From Marinicauda salina (lineage in GTDB: Bacteria; Pseudomonadota; Alphaproteobacteria; Caulobacterales; Maricaulaceae): DNA of 64,000 bases. The stretch is from the NCBI RefSeq assembly GCF_003122085.1, contig NZ_QEXV01000003.1, positions 308,501-372,500 on the forward strand, given 5' to 3'. Each line of letters starts with the position of its first letter. The stretch's first letter is position 1. The position numbers and the translations under genes were made by a program. Of the stretch, positions 1-8,803 are shown piece after piece. The notes beneath the pieces were generated by a model. The model did no database searches. It saw only the letters and a program-made list of their open reading frames with translations, and was not told the DNA's origin.

Positions 1-1
1 G

Positions 2-673
2 GGCTTCACCGCCAGCCTCGATCTCTGGCGGGTCGAGTACAAAGACCTGATCGTCGAGGAGAGCGCCAACGCCATCCTCGCCGCCGATCTCGAAGACGAC
101 GGCGTGTTCAACGATCCCCGCGTCGAGCTGTCGGGAACCGGCGACGTGGTGCTGGTGCGCGCGGCGTTCACAAACGCCCCCGAGGTCGAGGCCCAGGGGA
201 TCGACGCCGCGTTCGAGACCGCGCCGGTCGGCTTCGCCGGCGGCGATCTGACCGTCTCGGCGCGCGGCTCCTATATCGACGAGTTCACGCTGATCGACCC
301 CGTGCTCAACCGCGAGATCGACGCGGCGGGGAATCGCAACTTCACCAATTTCGCCCGCTCGGTTCCCGAGTTCCGCGGCGACGTGAACGCGGCGTGGACG
401 CGCGGACCCTGGCGCGCGGTCGCCGGGGTGCGCCATATCTCGAGCTATGACGACGACGAGAACGCCGGCGCGGAGATCGACGCCTGGACCGTGCTGGACG
501 CGCAGATCGGCTATTCGGCGCAAGTCGCGGGCAAGACGGTCGATCTCACTTTCGGCGCGCTCAACCTGACCGACGAGGCCGCGCCCGCCGTCGCCACGCC
601 GCTGGGCTACGACACCAAGATCCACGACCCGCGCGGCCGCGTGGCCTATGTGCGGGTGTCGGTGCGGCGGTGA
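2..673 (+). CDS. TonB-dependent receptor, C-terminal part (cut by window edge)
   Basis: The reading frame is open from the first bases and stops at TGA 671-673, so only the last 223 or so residues of a larger gene are present. The protein has the alternating polar/aromatic strand pattern of an outer-membrane beta-barrel, with segments such as WRAVAGVRHISSYDDD and LTFGALNLTDEAAP. It ends in a YVRVSVRR strand preceded by the typical NLTDE turn of TonB-dependent receptors. The family imports siderophores, vitamins or oligosaccharides across the outer membrane using TonB energy. The plug domain and TonB box lie outside the window, so the substrate cannot be inferred. No gene follows on the same strand for several kilobases. 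Confidence 0.8.
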   Translation, partial: GFTASLDLWRVEYKDLIVEESANAILAADLEDDGVFNDPRVELSGTGDVVLVRAAFTNAPEVEAQGIDAAFETAPVGFAGGDLTVSARGSYIDEFTLIDPVLNREIDAAGNRNFTNFARSVPEFRGDVNAAWTRGPWRAVAGVRHISSYDDDENAGAEIDAWTVLDAQIGYSAQVAGKTVDLTFGALNLTDEAAPAVATPLGYDTKIHDPRGRVAYVRVSVRR

Positions 674-1196
674 CGGACCGCTTGGTCTGATTGCGCGGCG
701 GCGCCGACTCCCTCCCCCTGATGGAGCCGGGCGAGGAGAGCTGAATTCCCGGACGCGCCGCAGGCGCGATCCGGGACCTCTCTGCGAATAGTCGCCCGGA
801 GGCCCCGGCTCTCCCCCGGATCAAGTCCGGGGTCGGCCGGGGTTTCATCGGCACGCCCCCCACCCCGGCCCTCCCCCGAGGGGGAGGGAGAGCGCGCTCG
901 AACGCCTTCACCAACTCGCGTCAGCCGCAGCCGCAACATGACTCCCTCCCCTTGATGGGGGTGAGCCGCCCGAGAATGCGCCGGTGGCGCTTTCGAAGCG
1001 GCGAACGCGAGCGCAGCAAGCGGAATGGGGTGAGGATCGAAGAGCGCTCCACGCTCGCCCACAAGGCCCTCGATCAAGTCCGGGGCAGGCTCTGAGGAGC
1101 CCTGTCCCTCGTGCTTCGAGACGCTCCCCCGGATCAGGTCCGGGGTCGCCCTCAGCATGAGGGAACAGGGCGTCTCGAAGGACGAGGGCCGACGCC
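674..1196. repeat. Gene-free 523-bp stretch rich in dispersed GC palindromes
   Basis: I see no credible gene here. The stretch is built of short GC-rich inverted repeats. One block (747-845) recurs almost base for base at 17198-17295. Further units of the form CCCCCGGATCAAGTCCGGGG occur around 812-833, 1070-1085 and 1123-1145, and there are ccctcccc..gagggggaggg blocks near 857-893 and 943-962. It separates two convergent units (receptor and yacG), so some palindromes may act as terminators, though none has a clear T-run. Confidence 0.7.
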
Positions 1197-1394
1197 CTAC
1201 TCCCCGTCTTCGCCCGCCTCCGGCGGCATGGCCTCGGGGGGAACGGGCTCGCCGGGAATCGCGTAGGCGCCGGTGAACCACTTGCCGAGATCGGCGTCGG
1301 CGCAGCGCTTCGAGCAGAACGGCTTGTATTCCGGATCGGTCGGCTTGCCGCAGATCGGGCAGCGCGGCCCCTTGGCTTGCTTCTTCTTCGTCAT
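1197..1394 (-). CDS. yacG: DNA gyrase inhibitor YacG (zinc-binding)
   Basis: 65-residue protein with the YacG zinc site, CPICGKP near residues 12-18 and FCSKRCADADLGKWF near 27-41, followed by an acidic proline-rich tail. In E. coli YacG binds GyrB and blocks DNA binding by gyrase, so a similar small regulatory role is expected. The start codon overlaps the stop of the upstream ribonuclease gene (TGA/ATG at 1391-1394), so the two are translationally coupled. Its place at the end of the maf-ribonuclease unit is the usual alphaproteobacterial arrangement. Confidence 0.93.
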   Translation of the reverse strand: MTKKKQAKGPRCPICGKPTDPEYKPFCSKRCADADLGKWFTGAYAIPGEPVPPEAMPPEAGEDGE

Positions 1395-2452
1395 GCCGGC
1401 CTCGCCTCAAATGCGCGCGGACCGTAGCCCTCGCCCGCGACCAGCTCAAACCGCGGCCCCAGCCGGTCGGTCATCGCCTTGCGCCAGCCGATCGCATCGG
1501 CGTCGAGCCAGGCGAAGACCTCGTCTCCCGCCGAGAGGCGCAGGCGCGCCGACCGGTTCGCCCGCCCCTCGCGCTCCAGCGCGCGCAGGGCCGCCAGCGC
1601 GCGGGTCTCGACGCTGTCGGCGCCGAAGCGTTCCCAGCAGATCTCGTGCAGCGCCCGGCCCAGCCGCTGGCGCGACAACTCGACGATGGCGAAGCGCGAG
1701 GGCGGCGCGACGTCGATCTTGGCGGGATCGTTGCGGAAGCCGCCCTTCACCGCGTCCATGAGCGCGCTCTGATCGGCCTTCTTCTTCAGGGGCAGGAAGT
1801 CGATCGCCACGACCCCGCCGATGCCGCGCAGGCGGACCTGGCGGGCGGCCTCGCGGGCGGCGGCCTTGTTGACCTCGGCGGCGAACTTCGCCCCGCCCGA
1901 CGGCGCCTTGCGGCCGGCCGCGTCGACATCGATGGCGGTGAGCGCGGTGACGGGCTCGATCACCAGCCGTCCGCCGCCGGGCAGCGGCGCCTCGGCTTCG
2001 AGCGCGGCGTCGAACAGCGCCTCCATGTCGAGATCGGCCTCGTCTGGCGTGCGCACCGGCGCCTCGTAGAACATCGACAGGCGCTCCTCGACGGGCGGCG
2101 CGGGCACGACGGTCTCGGGCGCCTCGCCGGGCTCGACCTCGAACAGGCGCAGGGTCGGGCCCTTCTCCTGGAAGGCCTCGCGGGCGATCTGCACGCCGAT
2201 CGCCGCGCCCTCGCGGACGCCCTCCGGGCGGGCCTTGCCGAACGGCAGAAACCCGTCGGGCCCGCGGCCGATATCGCAGAAGGCGCCGTTGAGCGACGCC
2301 TCCACGCGGCGCACGCGGGCGCGGAACACCTCGCCGCGAACGGCGCGGACGCCGCGCTCGCTCCAGCGCTCGAGATGCAGCTCGACGGCGCGGTCGCCGT
2401 CGATCACCGCCGCGCGCGTCTCGCCGACACTGCGTTCGACGACGATCCTCAT
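1391..2452 (-). CDS. Short ribonuclease E/G family protein
   Basis: 353 residues from ATG 2452, chosen because it overlaps the maf stop by 4 bp and begins MRIVVERSVGETRAAV, as family members do. An S1-like RNA-binding segment (RVRRVEASLNGAFCDIG) is followed by the catalytic domain. The two Mg-binding aspartates are in AIDVDAAGRK and VAIDFLPLK. It is much shorter than RNase E: there is no C-terminal degradosome scaffold, and the CPxCxG zinc-link of RNase E/G is absent (only ICWERFGA is present). It probably processes or degrades RNA as a compact enzyme. A full-length RNase E would have to be encoded elsewhere. Confidence 0.88.
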   Translation of the reverse strand: MRIVVERSVGETRAAVIDGDRAVELHLERWSERGVRAVRGEVFRARVRRVEASLNGAFCDIGRGPDGFLPFGKARPEGVREGAAIGVQIAREAFQEKGPTLRLFEVEPGEAPETVVPAPPVEERLSMFYEAPVRTPDEADLDMEALFDAALEAEAPLPGGGRLVIEPVTALTAIDVDAAGRKAPSGGAKFAAEVNKAAAREAARQVRLRGIGGVVAIDFLPLKKKADQSALMDAVKGGFRNDPAKIDVAPPSRFAIVELSRQRLGRALHEICWERFGADSVETRALAALRALEREGRANRSARLRLSAGDEVFAWLDADAIGWRKAMTDRLGPRFELVAGEGYGPRAFEARPA

Positions 2453-3045
2453 GACGGGCGATATCCCAGGCCGATCAGGAGCTGGCGCGTCTCGTAGACC
2501 GGCAGCCCGACGACGGCGGTGTAGGAGCCGATCAGGTTCTCCACGAAAGCCCCGGCGCGGCCCTGGACGCCGTAGCCCCCGGCCTTGCCCTCCCATTCGC
2601 CGCTGTCGAGATAGGCCGCGATCTCCTCGTCGCTCAGCCGTTTGAACGCGATGCGCGCCTCGCCCACGCGGCTCGCCTCGCGGCCGTCGGGCGCGCGCAC
2701 GGCGACGCCGGTATGGACGCGGTGATTGCGCCCGCTCAGGCGCCTGAGGCAGGCCTCGGCCTCCTCGCGGGTTTCGGTCTTGGGCAGGATGCGCCGGCCG
2801 ACGGAGACGACGGTGTCGCTCGCCAGGACGTAATCGCCGGGATGGTCGGCGGCGGCGAGTTTCTCCTCAGCCAGGCGCAGGGCGAGCGCCCGCGGCGTCT
2901 CGCCGGGCCGTTCGGTCTCGTCGATATGGGTGGGCGCGACCCGGTCGGGTTCAAAGCCGATCTGGGCGAGCAGCTCGCGGCGCCTCGGCGAGGCGCTGGC
3001 GAGAACGAGAGCCGCGCCGCCGGATCGCTCCGTGCGGCTCGCCAC
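2449..3045 (-). CDS. maf: Maf-family nucleotide pyrophosphatase
   Basis: 198 residues with the Maf signature SASPRRRELLAQIGF near residues 17-31, the LASDTVV motif with its catalytic Asp, and the C-terminal GKAGGYGVQGRAGAFVE and GSYTAVVGLP motifs. The family hydrolyses nucleoside triphosphates to monophosphate plus PPi, acting on dTTP/UTP or modified nucleotides as a sanitation enzyme. The gene overlaps the ribonuclease start by 4 bp and follows infA by 4 bp, so it belongs to the minus-strand operon. Confidence 0.93.
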   Translation of the reverse strand: MASRTERSGGAALVLASASPRRRELLAQIGFEPDRVAPTHIDETERPGETPRALALRLAEEKLAAADHPGDYVLASDTVVSVGRRILPKTETREEAEACLRRLSGRNHRVHTGVAVRAPDGREASRVGEARIAFKRLSDEEIAAYLDSGEWEGKAGGYGVQGRAGAFVENLIGSYTAVVGLPVYETRQLLIGLGYRPS

Positions 3046-3049
3046 GGGT

Positions 3050-3268
3050 CTACTTGAAGCGATAGGTGATGCGCCCCTTGGTCAGGTCGTAGGGCGTCAT
3101 CTCCACGAGCACCTTGTCGCCCGCCAGCACGCGGATGCGGTTCTTGCGCATCTTGCCCGCGGTGTGCGCGATGATCTCGTGGTCGTTCTCCAGGCGGACC
3201 TTGAAGGTCGCGTTCGGCAGAAGTTCGATGACTTCGCCGGGAAACTCGAGCAGTTCTTCCTTCGCCAT
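3050..3268 (-). CDS. infA: Translation initiation factor IF-1
   Basis: 72 residues, exactly the usual size, a single OB-fold. It begins [20 protein letters not shown] and ends [12 protein letters not shown], near-canonical IF-1 sequence. It binds the 30S A site during initiation. AAGAGGAGCC directly upstream of the ATG is a strong Shine-Dalgarno. It heads the infA-maf-ribonuclease-yacG group. Confidence 0.98.
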   Translation of the reverse strand: MAKEELLEFPGEVIELLPNATFKVRLENDHEIIAHTAGKMRKNRIRVLAGDKVLVEMTPYDLTKGRITYRFK

Positions 3269-3375
3269 GCGGCTCCTCTTGTATCAGCCCCGCCGCCCGC
3301 GGGCGGCGGCCGCGCCGCGCCTGCGCGGTTGCGTTTGCGCGCTATATAGGGGTTCCCGGGGTCATTCGTCGAGCG

Positions 3376-3822
3376 TCACGACTCGCCGGGCGCGGCGGAC
3401 GCATACGCCGCGATGCGCGCGGCCACGGCGTCGCGCGCGTCGCGATAGGCCGCAAGACGCGCCTCGCGCGGGCCCGTTTCCTGCGTCGGATCGGCGACCG
3501 GCCAGTCCTCGAACGCCGCCCCGCAGGCTTCGGCGAAGGCGCGCGCCGGCTCCCGCGCGGCCTCGGCGAGCGAGACGACCAGCTCGACCGGCGCGGCGCG
3601 CGCATCGTCGAGATCGCGGCATTCGAAGGCGCCGAGATCGACGCCGACCTCGGCCATCACGCGAATCATGAAGCCGTCGGGGAAGCCCGCCGGGCGCACG
3701 CCGCAGGACAGCGCCTGCGCGTCAGCGCCGAACCGGGCCCGCCAGAAGGCCTCGGCCATCGGCGAGCGCACCGCGTTGCGCTCGCACACGAAGACGACGG
3801 CGGGCGGGGCTCCCGCAGTCAC
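3376..3822 (-). CDS. Low-molecular-weight protein tyrosine phosphatase family (arsenate-reductase-like)
   Basis: 148 residues if translation starts at GTG 3822, which overlaps the stop of the UPF0262 gene (GTGA, 3819-3822). The P-loop CX5R is Cys13 to Arg19 (CERNAVRS), and the general-acid Asp is probably Asp111 in WPVADPT. These residues support phosphatase chemistry, on phosphotyrosine or a small phosphoester. The family is always found in this alphaproteobacterial cluster but its physiological substrate is not established. The GTG start is inferred from the overlap and because the preceding in-frame sequence lacks family similarity. Confidence 0.85.
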   Translation of the reverse strand: MTAGAPPAVVFVCERNAVRSPMAEAFWRARFGADAQALSCGVRPAGFPDGFMIRVMAEVGVDLGAFECRDLDDARAAPVELVVSLAEAAREPARAFAEACGAAFEDWPVADPTQETGPREARLAAYRDARDAVAARIAAYASAAPGES

Positions 3823-4295
3823 GCGCCCCTCCGGTGCAGCGCGCAGATCAGCGTGAAGAGCCGGCGCGAGGTGTCGAAATCGACCTCGATCTTGCCTTCC
3901 AGGCGCTCGCGCAGGAGCTCGGAGCCCTCGTTGTGGACGCCGCGGCGGCCCATATCGATCGCCTCGATCTGGCCGAGCGTGGCGTCGCGGACGGCTTCGT
4001 AATAGCTGTCGCACATCAGGAAATAGTCCTTGATGATGCGCCGGAGCGGGCCGAGCGAGAACACGAAGACGCGCACCGGATCGCCGTCCTCGCGCTTGAC
4101 GTCGAAGACGAGGCGCTGGTCCTCGATCGCCAGGCGCAGCGCGTACGGCCCGGCCGGCGAGTCCGCGGGCCGGAACACGTTCGATTCCAGGAGATCGGCG
4201 ATCGCCACCCGGCGCTCGTGCTCGACGTTCTCGTCGGCCTTGCCGATCGTGACGGCGTCGAGCTCGACATGGACCAGGTGCTGGCGGTCGCTCAT
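3819..4295 (-). CDS. UPF0262 family protein
   Basis: 158 residues matching the UPF0262 family, conserved in alphaproteobacteria. Typical segments are [31 protein letters not shown] and [17 protein letters not shown]. No catalytic motif is evident and no biochemical function is known to me. It sits 3 bp after the DUF2948 gene and overlaps the phosphatase start by 4 bp. In many relatives hisD lies directly upstream of this gene; here it does not. Confidence 0.9.
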   Translation of the reverse strand: MSDRQHLVHVELDAVTIGKADENVEHERRVAIADLLESNVFRPADSPAGPYALRLAIEDQRLVFDVKREDGDPVRVFVFSLGPLRRIIKDYFLMCDSYYEAVRDATLGQIEAIDMGRRGVHNEGSELLRERLEGKIEVDFDTSRRLFTLICALHRRGA

Positions 4296-4298
4296 GCC

Positions 4299-4733
4299 TC
4301 AGACGTCCGGATGGGCGGGCCGCCGGCGCGCGCGCCAGGGCTCGGAGACGTCGGCGAGCGCCATGTCGACGCACTCGACGTCGAGGCGCAGCGCGCCCCC
4401 GCCGGCGAAGTTGAACACCAGCGCGCCGCCGGGCGACTCGGTCTCTTCGAAGGTCACCGCGAGCAGCGAGACGACGGCGTCGGGACTGTTGCGCTTCAGC
4501 CGGAAGGACTGCGCCGACAAAACGCCGCCGATCTGGACGGCGGCGCGCACGCGCTCGCCGCGCCCGCGATCGCCGGCCTCCCAGCGGAAACGGTTGAAGG
4601 CGAGCGTGAAGCGCCGCGCCTTCGGCTCGTAGTAGAAATCGCCGAGCGTTCCCACGGCGTCCTGGAGCGCCGCCGACAGGATCTCGACGTCGTCGGGGCT
4701 CTCGGCCTTGAGACGCAAGGGGCGTGTGCTCAT
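4299..4733 (-). CDS. DUF2948 family protein
   Basis: 144 residues of the DUF2948 type, recognised by [20 protein letters not shown] near the N-terminus and by [13 protein letters not shown]. The family is small, cytosolic, alphaproteobacterial and functionally uncharacterised. It nearly always follows murA, and here the start overlaps the murA stop by 4 bp (4730-4733). Coupled translation with murA suggests a linked role, but that is inference. Confidence 0.9.
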   Translation of the reverse strand: MSTRPLRLKAESPDDVEILSAALQDAVGTLGDFYYEPKARRFTLAFNRFRWEAGDRGRGERVRAAVQIGGVLSAQSFRLKRNSPDAVVSLLAVTFEETESPGGALVFNFAGGGALRLDVECVDMALADVSEPWRARRRPAHPDV

Positions 4734-6007
4734 GCGTCCTGCTCCGTGTCCTTCTCGCGGCGCACGTTCGCGCCGCAGGCCGACAGCTTCTCCTCGAGGC
4801 GCTCGAACCCGCGGTCGAGATGATAGATGCGCCGGATCACCGTCTCACCCTCGGCGGCGAGACCGGCGATGACAAGACTGACGGATGCGCGCAGGTCGGT
4901 GGCCATCACCGGCGCGCCCTTCAGCCGAGCCGGGCCGCGCACGACGGCCTCGTTGCCGCGCACGTCGATATTGGCGCCGAGCCGGGCGAGCTCCGGGGCG
5001 TGCATGAAGCGGTTCTCGAAGATGGTTTCGCGGATCACCGAGGCGCCGTCGGCCAGCGTCATCAGCGTCATGAACTGCGCCTGCAGGTCGGTCGGAAAAC
5101 CCGGATAGGGCGCAGTGTGGATATCGACGGGTTTGAGCGGCCCGTCGCGCGAGACCTCCACGACGCCGTCGCCCTCGACGACCTTGACGCCGGCGTGCTC
5201 CAGCGCGCTCCACAGCGCCTCGTTGTGCTCGGGCCGGACATTGGTCAGGCGCACGTCGCCGCCGGTGGCCGCCGCGGCGATCGCATAGGTGCCCGTCTCG
5301 ATCCGGTCGGGCACGACCGGCCAGGTCGCCCCCGACAGCCGCTCCACCCCTTCGATACGGATGGTCGGCGAGCCCGCGCCGGAGACCTTCGCCCCCATGG
5401 CGTTGAGGCACTCGGCGAGATCGGCGATCTCGGGCTCGCGCGCGCAGTTGTCGAGCACGGTCTCGCCGCGGGCCAGCACGGCGGCGAGCATGGCGTGCTC
5501 GGTCGCGCCGACCGACACCATCGGGAACACGACATGGCCGCCCGCAAGCCCGCCGCGCGGCGTCTTCGCCAGGACATAGCCCTCGGAAAGCTCGATCTCG
5601 GCGCCCATCGCCTCGAGCGCCTGCAAGTGCAGGTCGACCGGCCGGGCGCCGATCGCGCAGCCGCCGGGCAGCGAGACCTTCGCCTCGCCGCGGCGCGCGA
5701 GCAGCGGGCCGAGCACGTTGAAGGTCGCGCGCATCTTGCGGACAAGCTCGTAGGGCGCGAAGCCCGAGGACAGCCGGCCGCCGTCGAGATGCAGCACCGA
5801 GCCGGAGCGCTCCTCGACCGACACGCCCAGCCGCGCCAGCAAATGCCCCATGAAGCGCGTGTCGGCGAGCCGGGGCATGTTCTCCAGCACGAGCGGCTCG
5901 TCGGTGAGCAGGCTCGCGGCCATGAGCTTGAGCGCGGAGTTCTTCGCCCCGGAGATCGGCAGGTCGCCCGTGAGCCGGGCGCCGCCGCGTATGACCAGTC
6001 TGTCCAT
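4730..6007 (-). CDS. murA: UDP-N-acetylglucosamine 1-carboxyvinyltransferase
   Basis: 425 residues, full length for MurA. It catalyses the first committed step of peptidoglycan synthesis, transferring enolpyruvate from PEP to UDP-GlcNAc in the cytosol. Lys22 (SGAKNSALK) and the PEP-binding, fosfomycin-target Cys117 ([12 protein letters not shown]) are both present, so it should be active and fosfomycin-sensitive in principle. The C-terminal half shows the second EPSP-synthase-like repeat ([17 protein letters not shown]). It heads the minus-strand cluster. Confidence 0.97.
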   Translation of the reverse strand: MDRLVIRGGARLTGDLPISGAKNSALKLMAASLLTDEPLVLENMPRLADTRFMGHLLARLGVSVEERSGSVLHLDGGRLSSGFAPYELVRKMRATFNVLGPLLARRGEAKVSLPGGCAIGARPVDLHLQALEAMGAEIELSEGYVLAKTPRGGLAGGHVVFPMVSVGATEHAMLAAVLARGETVLDNCAREPEIADLAECLNAMGAKVSGAGSPTIRIEGVERLSGATWPVVPDRIETGTYAIAAAATGGDVRLTNVRPEHNEALWSALEHAGVKVVEGDGVVEVSRDGPLKPVDIHTAPYPGFPTDLQAQFMTLMTLADGASVIRETIFENRFMHAPELARLGANIDVRGNEAVVRGPARLKGAPVMATDLRASVSLVIAGLAAEGETVIRRIYHLDRGFERLEEKLSACGANVRREKDTEQDA

Positions 6008-6068
6008 CTCGCCTCGTCCCGCCTTGCTTCCGCCCCGCGCGCTTCCCTGCGTGCGGGAGACGGCGAAA

Positions 6069-6209
6069 TCAGGGCGACTTGTCCTTCGCCGGGGATTTCT
6101 TCGCAGCCTTGCGCCGCCTCAGGTTCTTGCGCAGCGCCTCGGCGAGGCGATCCTCGCGATCGTCCGCAGGCTGTTTCGAGCCGGATTTGCTGTCTTCGCG
6201 CTGGCCCAT
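6069..6209 (-). CDS. Small basic hypothetical protein (46 aa)
   Basis: 46 residues, very basic, with a central [20 protein letters not shown] stretch. Small alphaproteobacterial proteins with an EDRLAxALRxNLxRRK core are commonly annotated as conserved hypotheticals, which is why I accept this gene. It lies 60 bp upstream of murA on the same strand and could be co-transcribed. The end (lysine/alanine/proline-rich) is probably disordered. Function is unknown; a nucleic-acid or ribosome association is only suggested by charge. Confidence 0.65.
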   Translation of the reverse strand: MGQREDSKSGSKQPADDREDRLAEALRKNLRRRKAAKKSPAKDKSP

Positions 6210-6323
6210 GACGGCTCGAATGCCCAAGCGTGCGATCGGCGTCAAGCCCGGCCTTGGCGCGGGCGTCGCGATCAGGTATAGCCCCGGGCTCCGACGCGTT
6301 CGGCGCCCCGCGCCGCCCGTCAC

Positions 6324-6398
6324 GCCGCCGTAGCTCAGGGGTAGAGCGTTCCCTTGGTAAGGGAGAGGTCGAGTGTTCAATTCACTCCGGCGGCACCA
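6324..6398 (+). tRNA. tRNA-Thr (GGT anticodon)
   Basis: The acceptor strands GCCGCCG (6324-6330) and CGGCGGC (6388-6394) pair perfectly and are followed by A and an encoded CCA. The anticodon arm TTCCC-TTGGTAA-GGGAG carries anticodon GGT, and the TTCAATT T-loop is in place. The anticodon arm closely matches other bacterial tRNA-Thr(GGT). It is a lone tRNA between divergent genes. Confidence 0.95.
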
Positions 6399-6512
6399 TT
6401 TTTCTTCGTCGAAGACAGGCTGATCCGCCGCACCGCCCCCGCGCACGAAACCCGTTGTCGTTGCGCCTGAACGGTTTACCCTCATGGACGAATTCCGCGC
6501 CCGGAGACGGTG

Positions 6513-7943
6513 ATGCCGGTTCTGCGTCCAGCCCTGCGCCTGCTCGCGGCGATCATGCTGATCGCGGGGCTGGCCGGCGTGGTCGCGCACGGCCTCGCGC
6601 AGGAATCCGACGACGCCCCGCAGGTCCATGTCGCCGAGTTGGTCGGGCCGATCGGACCGGCGACGGCGACCTATCTCATCCGCGCGATCGAGGAGGCCGA
6701 GGCCGAAGGCGCGGCGGCGGTGATCCTCGAGACCGATACGCCCGGCGGGCTCGACGCGGCGATGCGCGACATCAACCAGGCGATCCTCGGCGCCGACGTC
6801 CCCGTCATCCTCTATGTCTCGCCGGCCGGCGCGCGGGCGGCCAGCGCCGGCGCCTTTATCATGTACGCCAGCCATCTCGCCGCCATGGCGCCGGGCACCA
6901 GCGTCGGCGCGGCGACGCCCGTGCAGATGGGCGGCGGCGAGGCGCCCGTCCCCTCCACCGAACCGGCCGCGGAGCCCGCGGACGAGGACGGCGAGGAAGG
7001 CGGCGACGCTTCCGAAGCCGAGCCGGATACGCCCGCCGCCGATGCGCCCGGCAACGCCCAGGCGCTCAGGAACAAGGCCGTCAACGACGCGGCGGCCTAT
7101 ATCCGCTCGCTGGCCGAACTCAGGGGCCGCAACGCCGACTGGGCCGAGCGCGCCGTGCGCGAGGCCGCCTCGCTCACCGCCGACCAGGCGCTCGAGCAGG
7201 GCGTGATCGAGATCCGCGCCGACGACATCGAGGCGCTCCTGGCGCAAGCCGACGGGCGCACCGTCGCGCTCGCCTCGGGCGAGACGACGCTGGCGGTGGC
7301 GGGCGCCGACATCGTGCGCGTGGAGAAGACCTTCGCCGAGGAGTTCCTGGCCACGATCACCGATCCGAACCTCGCCCTGCTGCTGGTCAATCTCGGCTTC
7401 CTGGGCCTGGTGGTGAGCTTCTATAACGGGCTTGAGCCGGTGACCCTGATCGCCGGGGCGATCTGCCTGATCGTCGGCTTCTACGGGCTCAACACGCTTC
7501 CTCTGAACTACGCCGGCGCGGCGCTCATCGTCATGGGACTCGGCCTGCTGGTCGCGGAGGCCTTCGTGGTGTCCTACGGCCTGCTCACCGCGGGCGGGCT
7601 GATCGCCTTCGTCATCGGCGCGCTGATGCTGGTCGACACCGACGTGCCGGCCTTCCGCATTCACTGGGCCTGGGTGATCGGCATGGCCGCCGGGCTCGGC
7701 GGCGTGACGATCCTGGCGCTGAGCTACGGGCTCGCCGCCCAGCTGCGCCGATCCCACGCGGGCTCGGAATCGATGGTCGGCGACAAGGGCAAGGTCACCG
7801 ACTGGTCGGGCCGGGAAGGCCACGTGCTCGTCCAGGGCGAGCACTGGCGCGCGGTGTCCGACGACGCGCTCTCGCCCGGCGACGCGGTGACGGTCATCGC
7901 CGTCGACGGGCTCACGCTCACCGTCAAGGCGGCCGGCGGGTAG
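6513..7943 (+). CDS. NfeD-family membrane protease (ClpP-class, long form)
   Basis: 476 residues from ATG 6513 (a GTG sits directly before it; GGAG at 6503-6506 favours the ATG). A signal peptide precedes a ClpP-like serine protease domain with the catalytic Ser in GARAASAGAF and the Lys in RNKAVNDAAAYI. Four or so membrane helices follow (about residues 285-410), then a C-terminal OB-fold NfeD domain (SMVGDKGKVTDW). A strongly acidic, alanine/proline-rich insert at about residues 150-182 splits the protease domain. In the family this protease pairs with stomatin-like proteins in membrane quality control; the next gene is such a partner. Confidence 0.9.
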   Translation: MPVLRPALRLLAAIMLIAGLAGVVAHGLAQESDDAPQVHVAELVGPIGPATATYLIRAIEEAEAEGAAAVILETDTPGGLDAAMRDINQAILGADVPVILYVSPAGARAASAGAFIMYASHLAAMAPGTSVGAATPVQMGGGEAPVPSTEPAAEPADEDGEEGGDASEAEPDTPAADAPGNAQALRNKAVNDAAAYIRSLAELRGRNADWAERAVREAASLTADQALEQGVIEIRADDIEALLAQADGRTVALASGETTLAVAGADIVRVEKTFAEEFLATITDPNLALLLVNLGFLGLVVSFYNGLEPVTLIAGAICLIVGFYGLNTLPLNYAGAALIVMGLGLLVAEAFVVSYGLLTAGGLIAFVIGALMLVDTDVPAFRIHWAWVIGMAAGLGGVTILALSYGLAAQLRRSHAGSESMVGDKGKVTDWSGREGHVLVQGEHWRAVSDDALSPGDAVTVIAVDGLTLTVKAAGG

Positions 7944-7967
7944 CCGCGCCGCGCAAGGGAGGTCTTC

Positions 7968-8744
7968 ATGTTCGATCTGGGATTCGATCTCGGCTTCATC
8001 ATCGTCGCCGTGGTCATCATCGCCTCGATCCTGTCGGCGGCGATCAAGATCCTGCGCGAGTACGAGCGCGCCGTGGTCTTCACCCTCGGCCGCTACACCG
8101 GAACGGCCGGGCCCGGCCTGATCATCCTGATCCCGTTCATCCAGCAGATGGTGCGCGTCGACACCCGCACCTTCGCCGAGGACGTGCCCAGCCAGGACGT
8201 GATCAGCCAGGACAATGTCTCGGTGAAGGTGAACGCGGTCATTTACTACCGCATCGTGACGCCGGAATTCGCCATCATCCGGGTCGAGGACTTCCGCATG
8301 GCGACGAGCCAGCTCGCGCAGACCACGCTGCGTTCCGTACTCGGCAAGCACGATCTCGACGAGATGCTGTCCGAGCGCGACAAGCTCAACGCCGACATCC
8401 AGCAGATCCTCGACGAGCAGACCGAGGCCTGGGGCATCAAGGTGTCCAACGTCGAGATCAAGCATGTCGATCTCGACACCTCGATGATCCGCGCCATCGC
8501 GCGCCAGGCCGAGGCCGAGCGCGAGCGGCGCGCCAAGGTCATCTCGGCCGAGGGCGAACAGCAGGCCGCCCAGAAGCTCTCCGAAGCCGCGAAGATTCTC
8601 GCATCGGAGGAAGGCTCGATGCAGCTGCGCTATCTCGGCACCCTCACCGAGCTCGGCAATGAGGGCTCGAGCACGATCGTCTTCCCGATGCCCATCGACC
8701 TTCTGAGCCAGATGGTTCCCAAGCCGGACGGGTCGAAGAGCTGA
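7968..8744 (+). CDS. Slipin (stomatin/SPFH family) membrane protein
   Basis: 258 residues. One N-terminal membrane helix (about residues 7-26) is followed by the SPFH/band-7 domain: [20 protein letters not shown], then [21 protein letters not shown] coiled-coil helix near [20 protein letters not shown] ends the domain. Slipins oligomerise in the inner membrane and are cut by or scaffold the NfeD protease; the gene lies 24 bp after nfeD on the same strand, the standard two-gene operon. AGGGAGG precedes the ATG. Confidence 0.94.
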   Translation: MFDLGFDLGFIIVAVVIIASILSAAIKILREYERAVVFTLGRYTGTAGPGLIILIPFIQQMVRVDTRTFAEDVPSQDVISQDNVSVKVNAVIYYRIVTPEFAIIRVEDFRMATSQLAQTTLRSVLGKHDLDEMLSERDKLNADIQQILDEQTEAWGIKVSNVEIKHVDLDTSMIRAIARQAEAERERRAKVISAEGEQQAAQKLSEAAKILASEEGSMQLRYLGTLTELGNEGSSTIVFPMPIDLLSQMVPKPDGSKS

Positions 8745-8803
8745 CGCGGCGGAAACGGCCCGGTGATGCTCGACCGGCCGGCCGGGTCGGCTAGGGTGCG
8801 GGA

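Noticed and set aside
646..1449. A long minus-strand open frame over the 674-1196 stretch
   Set aside because: It is built from the GC-rich dispersed repeats and overlaps yacG in another frame; no family similarity.
6210..8465. Very long minus-strand open frame across nfeD and the slipin gene
   Set aside because: It is antisense to two well-supported genes and crosses tRNA-Thr; high GC leaves antisense frames open. Only its last 46 codons (6069-6209) look real.
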